Assembly: GCA_016703425.1 (NCBI GenBank)
Contig: JADJCA010000001.1
Coordinates: forward strand, 310,001-374,000
Origin: Myxococcales bacterium
Lineage (GTDB): Bacteria; Myxococcota_A; Polyangia; Polyangiales; Polyangiaceae
Direction: 5' to 3'
Length of the DNA: 64,000 nt
Positions 8,692-17,202 of the stretch are shown piece after piece; positions within the stretch are counted from its first letter, which is position 1, and each line of letters starts with the position of its first letter. The notes beneath the pieces are model-generated. The model searched no databases. It saw only the letters and a program-made list of their open reading frames with translations, and was not told the origin of the DNA. Position numbers and translations under genes: made by a program.

Positions 8692-9729
8692 ATGGCGGGT
8701 CGTCTTTTCCGGGCGTGCGCACTGGCTGGATTCTTGTCCGCATGCGGGGGCGCTCCCGCGGCACCGACACCAACGCCGCCCCATCGAGCCACGCCACCGG
8801 AGCCCATCGCGGACGAGGCGCCGCCCACGCCAAAGAAGGAACGAGCCGCTCCGCCGTCGAGCGAAGACGTGGCGCGTGGCATGAAGGCGCTCGAGGCGGG
8901 TGACATCGGCAGCGCGAAGAGCGCCTTTGAAGGCGCCGTGAAGAAGAACCCGAAGGACGGCGACGCGCACTTCTACTTGGGCGTCACGCTGGAGAAGTCC
9001 GGCGACAAGGCCGGCGCCGAGAAGCACTACAAGGAAGCGCTGGCTCTGCGGCCCGATCTCGAGGCGGCGGCGATCAACCTTGGCGCCATGTACATCGAAG
9101 CGAGCAAACACGACGAAGCCCTCGCGGTCACGCAGAAGGCCCTGGGCAAGCAGCCGAAGAATGCCTCGCTCCTTACGAACCTCGGCATCGCGCTGGCGAC
9201 CAAGGGCGACGCCGGGGCCGCCAACGCCTTCGAGGAGGCAACGCGCGCTGCCCCGCAGGATCCTCTGATTCGCCTCACCTACGCACAATGGCTGCGAACG
9301 TGGAAGAAGCTCGACGAAGCCGCCGCGCAGCTCAAGGCCGCCGCGCCCCATGCGAAGGACCTCGGCACGCTCGCGAGCATCGGCCATGAGCAGCGCCTTG
9401 CGGGCGCCTTCGCCGACTGCACGAGCTCCCTATCGAAGGCCATCGAGCAGAAGGACATCGCCGAGCTCCGAACGGACCGTGCACTCTGCAAGGTTGGCGC
9501 AAAGGACGACGCCGGCGCCCTCGACGATCTCATGACCGCCGTAAAGAAGGAGCCGGGCTACGGCCCCGCGCACTTCTACTTGGCGAATCGCCTGGCTCAG
9601 GCCGGCAAGTTTGCGGAGGCCGTCAAGGAGTACGAGGCCTACCTGAAGGCCGCCCCGAAGGGCGATCTCGCGAAGCAAGCGGAGGAGCGGGCGAAGGTCG
9701 CGCGAGAGCGCGCCAAGAAGAAGAAGTAG
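8692..9729 (+). CDS. TPR-repeat lipoprotein
   Basis: 345 aa. The start is the ATG at 8692 because GAGGAGG sits at 8679-8685, 6 nt upstream; an upstream in-frame TTG is less likely. The signal peptide ends in LSAC (lipobox), followed by a Pro/Thr-rich linker. From about residue 60 to the C-terminus there are 7-8 tetratricopeptide units (for example GDAHFYLGVTLEKSGDKAGA, LEAAAINLGAMYIEASKHDE, and ASLLTNLGIALATKGDAGAA). The tail is Lys-rich (ERAKKKK). TPR arrays scaffold protein-protein contacts; partners are unknown. It lies downstream of glnD on the same strand with a gap of about 60 bp, and is convergent with truB. Confidence 0.85.
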   Translation: MAGRLFRACALAGFLSACGGAPAAPTPTPPHRATPPEPIADEAPPTPKKERAAPPSSEDVARGMKALEAGDIGSAKSAFEGAVKKNPKDGDAHFYLGVTLEKSGDKAGAEKHYKEALALRPDLEAAAINLGAMYIEASKHDEALAVTQKALGKQPKNASLLTNLGIALATKGDAGAANAFEEATRAAPQDPLIRLTYAQWLRTWKKLDEAAAQLKAAAPHAKDLGTLASIGHEQRLAGAFADCTSSLSKAIEQKDIAELRTDRALCKVGAKDDAGALDDLMTAVKKEPGYGPAHFYLANRLAQAGKFAEAVKEYEAYLKAAPKGDLAKQAEERAKVARERAKKKK

Positions 9730-9737
9730 GCCGCCGC

Positions 9738-10628
9738 TTAGCGCGTTCGAAAGCCTCGGAGGACGCGCCCCACCCCCTCGACGAGGTGGCCAATGGCGAT
9801 GAGGTCGCCGCCCGGCGCCACCCAAGCGCGCGGCCCTTCACAAGCGGCCGACAGGTCCGCCGGCTGGACCGGGCGCCCGGCGCGGGCGTCAGCCTCTCCC
9901 CGCTCGGTGAGCTGCACTTCGCCGATGGCCAGTGCGGCAGCCGCTCGCACGGGAATCAACCGTGAAGCCAGGTCCGCCGTCGTGAGGGGGCACGCCGCGT
10001 CGACCTTGAAGCAGCCCGACGCTTCGCGGCGAAGCGCCGTCAGGTGCGAAGGGACGCCGAGCGTGGTGCCGAGGTCCCTCGCCAGCGCGCGGACGTAGTA
10101 GCCCTTCGACACGTGGAGCGTAAGAGCGGCGCGATGCGACGCCGCGCCATACCCGTCGAGCGCGAGCGAGAGGACGCGCACCGTGCGTGGCGCCAGAATG
10201 ACCTCCTCGCCGCGTCTCGCTTTTGCGTGCGCGCGCTCGCCGCCCTGATGAATCGCGGAGTACACGGGCGGCACCTGCTCAGTGCGAGCCCGTTCATGGG
10301 ATAGCGCCGCCGCGAGGCGCTCCTCGAGATCTTCGGGCACCGGGCCCTCGGCCGTGGTCGTTCCGTCGGCGTCGAGGGTGTCGGTGGCGCGGCCGAAGGT
10401 GACCTCGGCGGCGTAGCGCTTGTCGGCGGCCGTCAGGTAGGTCGAAAGCTTCGTCCCTTCACCGACCACCACGACGAGCACACCGGTCGCCATGGGGTCG
10501 AGCGTGCCCGCGTGCCCAACCTCGCGCGTTCCGAGCCGGCGCCGCACGCGCTGCACGACGTCGTGGCTCGTCAACCCGGCGGGCTTGTCGACGACGAGGA
10601 CGCCGTGAACCGAGGGCAGCGCAGTCAT
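9738..10628 (-). CDS. truB: TruB, tRNA pseudouridine-55 synthase
   Basis: 296 aa. Converts U55 in the T-loop of tRNAs to pseudouridine. The catalytic Asp is D44 in GHAGTLDPMATGVL, the hallmark of TruB. Other family features are DKPAGLTSHDVV at the N-terminus, RYAAEVTFGRATDTLD, QVPPVYSAI and GYYVRALARDLG. A PUA-like C-terminal part is present. The start ATG overlaps the stop of the upstream acyltransferase (ATGA), so truB is the last gene of a three-gene leftward operon. This is not the usual nusA-infB-rbfA-truB arrangement. Confidence 0.95.
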   Translation of the reverse strand: MTALPSVHGVLVVDKPAGLTSHDVVQRVRRRLGTREVGHAGTLDPMATGVLVVVVGEGTKLSTYLTAADKRYAAEVTFGRATDTLDADGTTTAEGPVPEDLEERLAAALSHERARTEQVPPVYSAIHQGGERAHAKARRGEEVILAPRTVRVLSLALDGYGAASHRAALTLHVSKGYYVRALARDLGTTLGVPSHLTALRREASGCFKVDAACPLTTADLASRLIPVRAAAALAIGEVQLTERGEADARAGRPVQPADLSAACEGPRAWVAPGGDLIAIGHLVEGVGRVLRGFRTR

Positions 10629-12103
10629 CAGCCCAGAAAGACGTTCTTTCGCGCGCCCAGGAGTTCATCGACCATCTCTTGAATCGTCCCGCGAACCTCT
10701 TCCGCGAGCCGTCCGACGAGCAGCTCGTCGTCGGCGTCGTCGGGGCTTCCGGGGACGACGATGGGCGCCCCGAAGCGCATGCGCCACTTGGTCGGCGCGG
10801 GCATGAGCCCCGCGGGCCCGAGCAACGGGAAGGTCGGAGTGACTGGCACGTACGGCAAGCCAAAGGGTTTGCCCAGCGCGTCGAGGCGAGCCAGGAGCGG
10901 TTGCGTCTCTTCGCCGCCGACGACGGCCACAGGCACGATCGGCGTACGCGTCCGCAGCGCGAGCTTGACGAAGCCGCCGCGCCCAAAACGTTGGAGCCGA
11001 TAGCGCTCGCGGAAGAGCTTCCCCGTGCCCTTCATCCCTTCGGGGAATACGGCGACGAGCGCCTCTTGCCGCAAGAGGCGTTCGGCATTCTCCTGACACG
11101 CGCGGACGGCACCGAGCCTCGTCGTGAGCGAGCCGAGGAACGGAAAATGAAAAATGAAGTCCTCCGCGAGCCACCGGACGTCGCGCTCTCGCGGGTGGAG
11201 TCGCTTGACGGCGGCTCGGATCATCAAGCCATCGAGCGGAACCGTGCCCGAGTGGTTCGCCACGAGGAGGCATCGGCCCGCCTCGCACACATGTTCGACG
11301 CCCTCCGCTTCGACGCGGAAGTAGGTGGAGTAGAGAAAGTCCAAAAACGGCTTTACCCGCGCCTCGTAGACGGGGTCGTAGCCAAAGTCGTCGACCTCCT
11401 CGGAGCGGTTCCGCATGCCCAGGCGGCCCCACTTGCGGAGGTAATAGTTGGTCGACAAGAGTTCGCGCGCGGTGTCGAACACCGTCGGCTCGATCTCGCC
11501 ACCGAGGCTGCGCGCCGACAGCGGCGCGGCGGGCACCGAAGGGCGGGGGAGCGGCGCCGGCGAGGGGAAGCGCTCGGTGGGCGGCTCCGGCAGCTCGTCG
11601 GTCGCCGGCGAGGGCGGCGCCGCAGCGTGTGTGGCCGCCACTTGGGAGGGCCACGCCTCGTCCCCGTCGTCGTCCTCGTCCCCATCCAGTGAGGGAAGGG
11701 AGCCCTGCGATGCGGCTTCGAGCATTCGGTCGAGACGGCCTTCGAGCTCTGTGATGCGAGACTGAATCTCTTCGCGAGAAGGGCTCGTGCGCGCTTCCGG
11801 CTGCGCCGCTGCGGCACCCTCCGTTGAGGCGCTCTCGGCAGCATCTCTCGACCTACGGTTCGCGGCGATGAGCTCGTCGGCCTCGAGAAGGGCCGACGCG
11901 ACGGTCTCGCGCGCCGGCGTCGGCTCTGGCGTCACGCCGCTGGGGGCGTCCACCTTGGCGGCCCGCCGGGCCGTAGGCTTTCGGCCCTTGGTGCGGGCGG
12001 GCACTTCGACGACGACGCGTTTCGACGCCGTCGCCGACGACTTGGGCCGCGGCTTCACGTCGCGGGTACGCGGTTCGGCACGGGGAGGCTTCTTTGGGCT
12101 CAC
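10628..12103 (-). CDS. PlsC/LPLAT-family acyltransferase with a long basic N-terminal extension
   Basis: 491 aa from a GTG at 12103 that overlaps the stop of the upstream SDR gene (GTGA); a longer reading frame upstream lies inside the SDR gene and is not favoured. Residues 1-220 are low-complexity and rich in Lys, Arg, Pro, Ala and Glu, probably disordered. The C-terminal half is an acyltransferase domain with VANHSGTVPLDGL (catalytic His/Asp block), a FPEGMKGTGK glycine/acid block and VPVAVVGGEE. The spacing in the His-Asp block resembles the DGAT-like/phospholipid acyltransferase branch rather than canonical PlsC. Its neighbours (SDR, truB) do not fix the substrate. The start could be later in the disordered region. 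Confidence 0.8.
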   Translation of the reverse strand: MSPKKPPRAEPRTRDVKPRPKSSATASKRVVVEVPARTKGRKPTARRAAKVDAPSGVTPEPTPARETVASALLEADELIAANRRSRDAAESASTEGAAAAQPEARTSPSREEIQSRITELEGRLDRMLEAASQGSLPSLDGDEDDDGDEAWPSQVAATHAAAPPSPATDELPEPPTERFPSPAPLPRPSVPAAPLSARSLGGEIEPTVFDTARELLSTNYYLRKWGRLGMRNRSEEVDDFGYDPVYEARVKPFLDFLYSTYFRVEAEGVEHVCEAGRCLLVANHSGTVPLDGLMIRAAVKRLHPRERDVRWLAEDFIFHFPFLGSLTTRLGAVRACQENAERLLRQEALVAVFPEGMKGTGKLFRERYRLQRFGRGGFVKLALRTRTPIVPVAVVGGEETQPLLARLDALGKPFGLPYVPVTPTFPLLGPAGLMPAPTKWRMRFGAPIVVPGSPDDADDELLVGRLAEEVRGTIQEMVDELLGARKNVFLG

Positions 12104-13152
12104 GAGACCTCCTGGAGCAGCTTTAGGTCGCGCAGGCGTTGCGCGCTGGCGTAATCGACAACGGCCTCGCGTGTCGTGTACGCGGGTCGGAAACCCAAGC
12201 GCCGCCTCGCCAGCGCTCCGTCGGCGACGCACAAAAACCGCAGGTACCGGAGAAAGCTCGGAGGCGCGTCGGCGAGTTGGGCCATCCACGCTGCGGCCAC
12301 GAGCGGATCGGCCAACAGATGCGGCAACGGCATCGCGATGCGGCCCGCGAGCTTGATCACGGTCGAGAGCGGCAAGACGCCGTCACCGACGATGTTGAAA
12401 GTCCCCGCGATGTCGCGATCGACGGCCAGCTTGAGGGCCGCGATGGCGTCGATCTCGTGAACGAACTGCACGAGCGGATCGAAGCCCAGCATCGTAGGCA
12501 CGAGCCGATGCGACAGGTATCGCGCCACGTAGTTGTCGACGGTCGGTCCCAAGATCGGTGCCGTGCGAAGCACTGTGAGCACAGTCCCCGGCGCGCGCTG
12601 CGCGAAGCGGGCGGCTTCGGCCTCGGCGGCGATCTTGTCGGCGAAATAGGGTTCGTCGGGCGTCGCGCGGAGCGGCTGGTGCTCGGCCAAGAAGTTCGGA
12701 TTCGAAGGCGTGGCGCCATAGAGGAGCGTCTGCGACCAGAGCACGAGCTTGGCGATCTTCGCCTGCGTCGCCGCGACGAGCAGGCGCATGGTGCCTACGC
12801 TCTCGTATTCGTGGGCCCAAGAGGCGGCTCGATGTGGCGATCCGAGGAACGCCAGGTGAACGAGGGTCGTGGCCCGTTCCGCGACGAAGATTTCGACGAG
12901 CCGCGCCTCCGCCGACGGCTCGGTCAGGTCGACCTCGTAGCTGCGGGTCTTCCGGCCCGCCGTCGATGGCGCCTTGGTGTCAACGGCCACGATGCGCCCG
13001 ATGCGCTCGTCCTCTTCGAGGAGCCCAATGAGGTTGGCCCCCAGAAATGAGCTCGCCCCCGTGACGGCGATGACCGGCGCCGACCCCCGCAGAGACGTGG
13101 AAGGGTCATCTTTCGCCATGGCCCGCTTCGGATCGTTTGCTCGGTCGGTCAC
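12100..13152 (-). CDS. NAD(P)-dependent epimerase/reductase, extended SDR family
   Basis: 350 aa from GTG at 13152; an ATG 11 codons later is an alternative start. A Rossmann fold is marked by VIAVTGASSFLGAN (TGASSFLG at 31-38), an Asp acceptor for the ribose at VAVDTK, and a YFADK motif (Tyr169, Lys173) matching the SDR YxxxK pair. The substrate-binding C-terminal part is typical of extended SDRs of the NAD-dependent epimerase/dehydratase type. It is the first gene of the SDR-acyltransferase-truB operon and divergent from the kinase gene. The substrate is not evident; a nucleotide sugar or a lipid-linked ketone are both possible. Confidence 0.85.
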   Translation of the reverse strand: MTDRANDPKRAMAKDDPSTSLRGSAPVIAVTGASSFLGANLIGLLEEDERIGRIVAVDTKAPSTAGRKTRSYEVDLTEPSAEARLVEIFVAERATTLVHLAFLGSPHRAASWAHEYESVGTMRLLVAATQAKIAKLVLWSQTLLYGATPSNPNFLAEHQPLRATPDEPYFADKIAAEAEAARFAQRAPGTVLTVLRTAPILGPTVDNYVARYLSHRLVPTMLGFDPLVQFVHEIDAIAALKLAVDRDIAGTFNIVGDGVLPLSTVIKLAGRIAMPLPHLLADPLVAAAWMAQLADAPPSFLRYLRFLCVADGALARRRLGFRPAYTTREAVVDYASAQRLRDLKLLQEVS

Positions 13153-13246
13153 CAGGTCCCCGTAGGGCCGGAAGCCTACACCGGCCGCGAACCCGTGACC
13201 TCGGTGAAAGCATTGGGGGAAGAGCTGGCGTTTCCTGATACGCTCC

Positions 13247-14467
13247 TTGGGCTTGGACCTGACGAGCTCCCCGGTTCCCGACCGGCTCGGTCCCTACGAG
13301 CTCCTCCAACTGCTCGCGACCGGCGGAATGGCGGAGGTGTACCTGGCGCGCCGCGCCGGGCCGCACGGCTTTCAGAAGCTCGTCGCCGTCAAACGCATCC
13401 TCCCGCAGTTCGCGCGGGAGCCGGACTTCCTCGCCATGTTCGTCGACGAAGCGCGCGTCTGCGCGCGCCTCGCGCACCTGAACATCGTCCACGTGTTCGA
13501 CTTTGGCGATCACGAGGAGGAGCTCTACATGGCCATGGAGTTCGTGGAGGGCTCCACCGTCGCGCGCCTCGTGCGCGCCGCGGCGGCCAAGAACATCGAG
13601 CTGCCGCTTGAGGCCTCGCTTCACGTCGCCCTCAGCGTGCTCCGAGGCCTCGAATACGCTCACGGCGCCCGCGACGAACGCGGCCACCCGCTCAAGCTCG
13701 TGCACCGCGACGTGTCGCCCGGCAACGTGCTCATCGATCGGACCGGCGCCGTGAAGCTGACCGACTTCGGCATCGCGCGCGCCGCCGAGATCGAGCGTCG
13801 CACCGACGCGGGCCAGCTCAAGGGCAAGCTCGGCTACATGTCGCCGGAGCAGGTCGTCGGCCGCGAGCTCGATCACCGCAGCGACATCTTCACGTTGGGC
13901 ATCGTCCTGGCCGAGATGGTGATGTTGCGACCGCTCTTCACCGGCGGCCGTGAGCTCGACGTTCTCCTTCGAATCCGGGACGCGGACGTCAGCGCCATCG
14001 ACCGAGCCGGCCGCCCCATGCCTGACGACCTCCGCGCGGTACTCTTCCGCGCCCTCGCGAAGGAGCCCGAGCACCGGTTCCCGAGCGCGCGCGCCTTCGC
14101 CGAAGCGGTCGAGGAAATCGTGCGACGACGGCGCCTCCATGTCGGCCCCAGCAAGCTCGCTGGGATCCTCGAGCGGCTCGGCCTCACGACGCCCGACAGC
14201 GTGACGACGGACGCCCAAACGGGCGGCGCCACGCCGAAGCGAAGCCTGCCACCCCGAGCGCCGAAAAGCCCACCGGGCAGGCGATGCAGAACGTGGCGCC
14301 GCAGATCTATCGCGTGCGCAAAGACGGCATCGTCGTGGGGCCGCTTAGCTACCCCCGGGTCATCGAGCTCTTCGCGACGGGCGAGATCGGCGCGCGCACC
14401 GAGGTCTCGCGCGAGCTCGCGCCCTTCAAGAGCGCCACGACCTTCGCCGAGTTCGCGCGCTTCGTGA
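13247..14467 (+). CDS. Eukaryote-like Ser/Thr protein kinase (C-terminal part out of frame)
   Basis: Reads as 406 aa from a TTG start (13247, or TTG 13253; the frame is closed at 13205). The kinase domain is complete: Gly-rich loop ATGGMAEVYLARR (24-36), Lys49 in VAVKR, HRDVSPGN (153-160), DFG (173-175) and MSPEQ (198-202), through about residue 300. The domain resembles PknB/Pkn-type myxobacterial kinases. After about position 14235 the reading frame becomes low-quality Arg/Ser-rich sequence, while conserved coding sequence continues in another frame (GYF-like then DUF4388). The natural protein was therefore probably about 670 aa. No transmembrane helix is seen; a cytoplasmic signalling kinase is likely. 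Confidence 0.85.
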   Translation: MGLDLTSSPVPDRLGPYELLQLLATGGMAEVYLARRAGPHGFQKLVAVKRILPQFAREPDFLAMFVDEARVCARLAHLNIVHVFDFGDHEEELYMAMEFVEGSTVARLVRAAAAKNIELPLEASLHVALSVLRGLEYAHGARDERGHPLKLVHRDVSPGNVLIDRTGAVKLTDFGIARAAEIERRTDAGQLKGKLGYMSPEQVVGRELDHRSDIFTLGIVLAEMVMLRPLFTGGRELDVLLRIRDADVSAIDRAGRPMPDDLRAVLFRALAKEPEHRFPSARAFAEAVEEIVRRRRLHVGPSKLAGILERLGLTTPDSVTTDAQTGGATPKRSLPPRAPKSPPGRRCRTWRRRSIACAKTASSWGRLATPGSSSSSRRARSARAPRSRASSRPSRAPRPSPSSRAS

Positions 14468-14535
14468 AGAGCCCCGCGCTCCGCTGGGAGCAGGAGGAGA
14501 TGGACTCGCCGAGGCCATCGCCATCGACCGCGTGA
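14284..14535 (+). pseudogene. Out-of-frame middle segment of the kinase: GYF_2-like domain
   Basis: In the frame one base behind the kinase, sequence from about 14233 to 14500 encodes an Ala/Pro/Glu/Lys linker, then YRVRKDGIVVGPLSYPRVIE and LFATGEIGARTEVS. This is the GYF_2-like fold commonly placed after kinases in myxobacteria (x-G-P-x-S/T-x-x-x-x-L). The reading continues sensibly to about 14500, then hits the stop at 14533. The next coherent coding (GLAEAIAIDRVTLPAR) is again one frame behind. It is a fragment of the same ancestral protein rather than an independent gene. Either the base sequence has errors here or the gene is newly broken. Confidence 0.6.
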
Positions 14536-14586
14536 CGTTGCCGGCGCGGCTTCTTCCGCCTGGCCCACCTCCGAGAGACGGGCGTT

Positions 14587-15261
14587 GTGCTTCTCCAAGA
14601 CGGCGAGCGGCGAAAGAAGATCTACCTCGTCGACGGGGTGCCGGAGTTCGTCTCCTCGAGCGAGCGCGAAGAGCTCCTCGGACAATTCTTGGTGCGCCGC
14701 GGCCAGGTCCTTCGCATGGAAGTCGACATGGCCCTCGCGATGTTGCCGAAGTTCGGCGGGCGTCTCGGTGAGGCCCTCGTGGGTCTCGGCGTGCTGCGCC
14801 CCATCGAGCTCTTCAGGGCGATCCACGAGCAGACGCAGGAGCGCTTCGTCGAGGTGCTGGCGTGGCGACGGGGACGGATGGCTTTCGTTCGCGGCGCGCG
14901 CTCCCACGAGGAGACCTTTCCGCTCGGCGTCGACAGCGTCGAGCTCATCGCCCGCGGCATCCACGAGCGATACACGCCGGGCGAGCTCGCCGAGATGTTC
15001 GCGGGCCTCGAGGGCGCGCTCGTGGAGCCGGTGCCGCATCCGAGCGTGAGGCTCGACGCGCTGCGCCTGCCCGAGCGCGAGGGCCTGCTCCTTCGGGACC
15101 TCTCGAACGCGACGACGGTCGCCGACTTCGTAGACGCCCGCCCGAGCGGCGTTGAAGTGGTCGATGCTCAGCGCGCCCTTGTCATCGGGCTCTCGTTCGA
15201 GCTGCTCGTCTGCGACGACTGGGTGGGCGCGCCACCGACGCTGATTCCGTCGCCCGCGTAA
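14587..15261 (+). CDS. DUF4388 C-terminal module of the broken kinase
   Basis: As an open frame from the GTG at 14587 this is 224 aa, but the conserved domain clearly begins before it: from 14551 the same frame reads FFRLAHLRETGVVLLQDG, the start of a DUF4388 domain. The rest includes KKIYLVDGVPEFVSS, RREELLG-like and LGEALVGLGV segments. In the family, DUF4388 modules (PatA-like N-terminal domains) act as protein-interaction or signalling modules attached to kinases or response regulators. The beginning lies in a different frame at 14499-14550. So this is best read as the C-terminus of the kinase at 13247, separated by frame changes. Confidence 0.65.
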   Translation: MLLQDGERRKKIYLVDGVPEFVSSSEREELLGQFLVRRGQVLRMEVDMALAMLPKFGGRLGEALVGLGVLRPIELFRAIHEQTQERFVEVLAWRRGRMAFVRGARSHEETFPLGVDSVELIARGIHERYTPGELAEMFAGLEGALVEPVPHPSVRLDALRLPEREGLLLRDLSNATTVADFVDARPSGVEVVDAQRALVIGLSFELLVCDDWVGAPPTLIPSPA

Positions 15262-15351
15262 GCGAACAACATCGGCTTCGCTCGGCGACGCGGCCCGCAT
15301 TGCAGAGGACGCCCCACGGCCTGTGACGCGTACGATCTCAGGGACTGACAC

Positions 15352-15372
15352 GTGACATGGGGCAATTGTCAC
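15352..15372. promoter_or_regulatory. Dyad symmetry upstream of a DUF4388 gene
   Basis: GTGACA (15352-15357) and TGTCAC (15367-15372) form a perfect inverted repeat with a 9-bp spacer, and a further CGTCAC follows. It is 84 bp upstream of the next start codon. The shape suits a dimeric regulator site; the cognate protein is unknown. Confidence 0.3.
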
Positions 15373-15455
15373 ACCGTCACGCGCCGTAAGTGCGCGAATG
15401 TTGGTGGCGGACTTCCAGTTACACTGCGGCACAACACCTGCAGCGGAACTCTCCC

Positions 15456-16586
15456 ATGCGAAGCTCCGGAATTCATCAGACCCTCGGGTACACCGGTCGG
15501 CAACTCCGCGACGCCGCCGAGAGCCTCCTGCCGCCCGAGTGGAGTCGTCCCGAAAGCCCGCTCCGCCTCTCCGGCCAGGTCACAGCCTCGGGCGCCCTCG
15601 TCGAGATCGTCTCGTTCATCGCCCACGCGGGCCGTAGCGGCACGCTCATTGTGGCCTCCGGTGAGATCGTGCGAGCCATCGGCTTCGACAGCGGCGCGCT
15701 CATCGGCGCCGCGACGACGCGCGCGCAGGAGCGCATCGGCGATCTCCTTCGCAAGGCCGGGCACGTGTCGCGAGAAGATCTCGAGGCCGCCGCCTACACC
15801 GCCGCGCTCGCGGGCAAGGTGCTCGGTGAAGTCCTCGTCGAAGCCGGGCAGCTCGAGCGCGCCACCCTTGACGAGACGCTGCGGCGCCAGGCGGAAGAGA
15901 TCCTCATGGCCGCCCTCCGCATCGACGTCGGCGCCTTCGCACTCTTCGACGATCTCACCGTGCCGCGCGCGCCGGGCACCCCCCGCACGGTCATCAGCCT
16001 GATGATGGAGGCCACGCGGCGCTCCGAGAACATGGGCGTCTTCCGGCAGACCATCGGCACCCTCGACCACGTCCCCGTGCGCCGCGAAGAGGCTGGCTCC
16101 GTTGCCCCCGATCTCGTCAAGGTCCTGGAACACTGCGACGGTGAGCACAGCATCGGCGAGATCGCCGTTGAGCTTGGTCTCTTCGAGTTCGAGATCATGC
16201 ACGCGATCCACCGGCTCGCCACCAGCGAGCTCATCGATGTCTTGGAGCCACGGATCCGCTCGACCACCGACGTGCTCAAGGTCTCAAACGACGCGCTCGT
16301 CAACATGCACCGTCGCTGCGACCGCGCGAAAGTGGGCGCCATGCTCCGCGCGGACCTCGAAGACTTCCTCGCCACGACATCGACCGTTGCGGCCATGCTC
16401 CGCGAAGCCGAATTTACCGCCAGCGGCGCCTTCGTCGTCGACGCGTTGCTCCGCTCCGTCGCGAGCGGTGCCAAGGACGAGCTCTTGGAGCTCGCGATCC
16501 ACGAGTACCTTGAGTTCGCGTCGGACCGCGCGACGGAGCTCTTGCGCGACAAGAGCGAGCAGATGACCGTCGCCGCGACGGGCTGA
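15456..16586 (+). CDS. DUF4388 domain protein
   Basis: 376 aa from the ATG at 15456; in-frame sequence further upstream lacks a good start. The N-terminal 180 residues match DUF4388: RLSGQVTASGALVEIVSFI, HAGRSGTLIVASGEIVRAIG, GALIGAATT, then two helical segments with the repeated pattern GEVLVEAGQLERATLDETLR. The C-terminal part (about 200-376) has a winged-helix-like stretch (IGEIAVELGLFEFEIMHAIH) followed by helices. DUF4388 proteins in myxobacteria are signalling adaptors; no output domain is recognisable. It follows the broken kinase gene, which carries a related module, so a shared pathway is plausible. A bidirectional hairpin lies just after the stop. Confidence 0.75.
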   Translation: MRSSGIHQTLGYTGRQLRDAAESLLPPEWSRPESPLRLSGQVTASGALVEIVSFIAHAGRSGTLIVASGEIVRAIGFDSGALIGAATTRAQERIGDLLRKAGHVSREDLEAAAYTAALAGKVLGEVLVEAGQLERATLDETLRRQAEEILMAALRIDVGAFALFDDLTVPRAPGTPRTVISLMMEATRRSENMGVFRQTIGTLDHVPVRREEAGSVAPDLVKVLEHCDGEHSIGEIAVELGLFEFEIMHAIHRLATSELIDVLEPRIRSTTDVLKVSNDALVNMHRRCDRAKVGAMLRADLEDFLATTSTVAAMLREAEFTASGAFVVDALLRSVASGAKDELLELAIHEYLEFASDRATELLRDKSEQMTVAATG

Positions 16587-16601
16587 CCGAGCGCACCACG
16601 C

Positions 16602-16620
16602 ACGGCGCGTCAGGCGCCGT
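16602..16620. terminator. Hairpin between convergent genes
   Basis: ACGGCGC and GCGCCGT (7 bp, perfect) around a GTCAG loop sit in the 37-bp gap between the convergent DUF4388 gene and the GNAT gene. There is no T-run; it could act as a weak bidirectional terminator. Confidence 0.4.
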
Positions 16621-16623
16621 TGC

Positions 16624-17202
16624 CTAGAGCACAAGGCGAAGCACCGGGTACGCGTCGTCGCCACCGACGCGGGTGAAGGCTTCGAAGACCTTGGCGGGCC
16701 CAGTCCAGGCCTCGGCCGCGTGCAGCCCCTGCCGCGGATACGCCTCGACGGCGCGGGCGCCGAGCGGCGCCAGCGCACGCGGGATTTCGCTCACCAGTCG
16801 GCGCGCGACGCCGCGGCCGCGCCACGCTTCGTCGACGAGGAAACAACCGACAGACCAGACGCCGTCATCGTCGCCGAGGTCGAGCGCTCGGTACACCGGG
16901 AGCTTCCGGAGCTTGGGTACGGCCCTTCGCGGCGCGAGCTTCATCCATCCGACGCATTGGCCTTGCGGCGTCAGCGCGACGAGGGCGCGCGCGCCGTCGG
17001 CGCCGGAACGAAGATCGACCGAGAGCGCGTCCCGATTCACCTCGGGTTCGCCGGCGCACCGCGCCAGCCACGCGTTCTTGTCACCCTCGAAGTGCCAGTA
17101 GCGACAGAAACACGGCGAGCCGTCGCGTTCGAAGAGCGACACGATGGCAGCTTCGTCGGCGGCGCCAGACCAACGGACGGCGAGCGATGCGGCGTCGCTC
17201 AT
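16624..17202 (-). CDS. GNAT-family N-acetyltransferase
   Basis: 192 aa. The ATG at 17202 overlaps the gatA stop (ATGA), so it is translated as the last gene of the gatC-gatA operon. The acetyl-CoA binding motif A is FLVDEAWRGRGVARRLVSE (Arg/Gly-x-x-Gly-x-Gly/Ala), with the preceding beta strand GVWSVGCF. An N-terminal CFCRYWHFEGDKNAWL segment is typical of a GNAT subgroup with a Cys-rich start. The acetyl acceptor is unknown. Linkage to gatCA does not by itself imply a translational role. Confidence 0.85.
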   Translation of the reverse strand: MSDAASLAVRWSGAADEAAIVSLFERDGSPCFCRYWHFEGDKNAWLARCAGEPEVNRDALSVDLRSGADGARALVALTPQGQCVGWMKLAPRRAVPKLRKLPVYRALDLGDDDGVWSVGCFLVDEAWRGRGVARRLVSEIPRALAPLGARAVEAYPRQGLHAAEAWTGPAKVFEAFTRVGGDDAYPVLRLVL

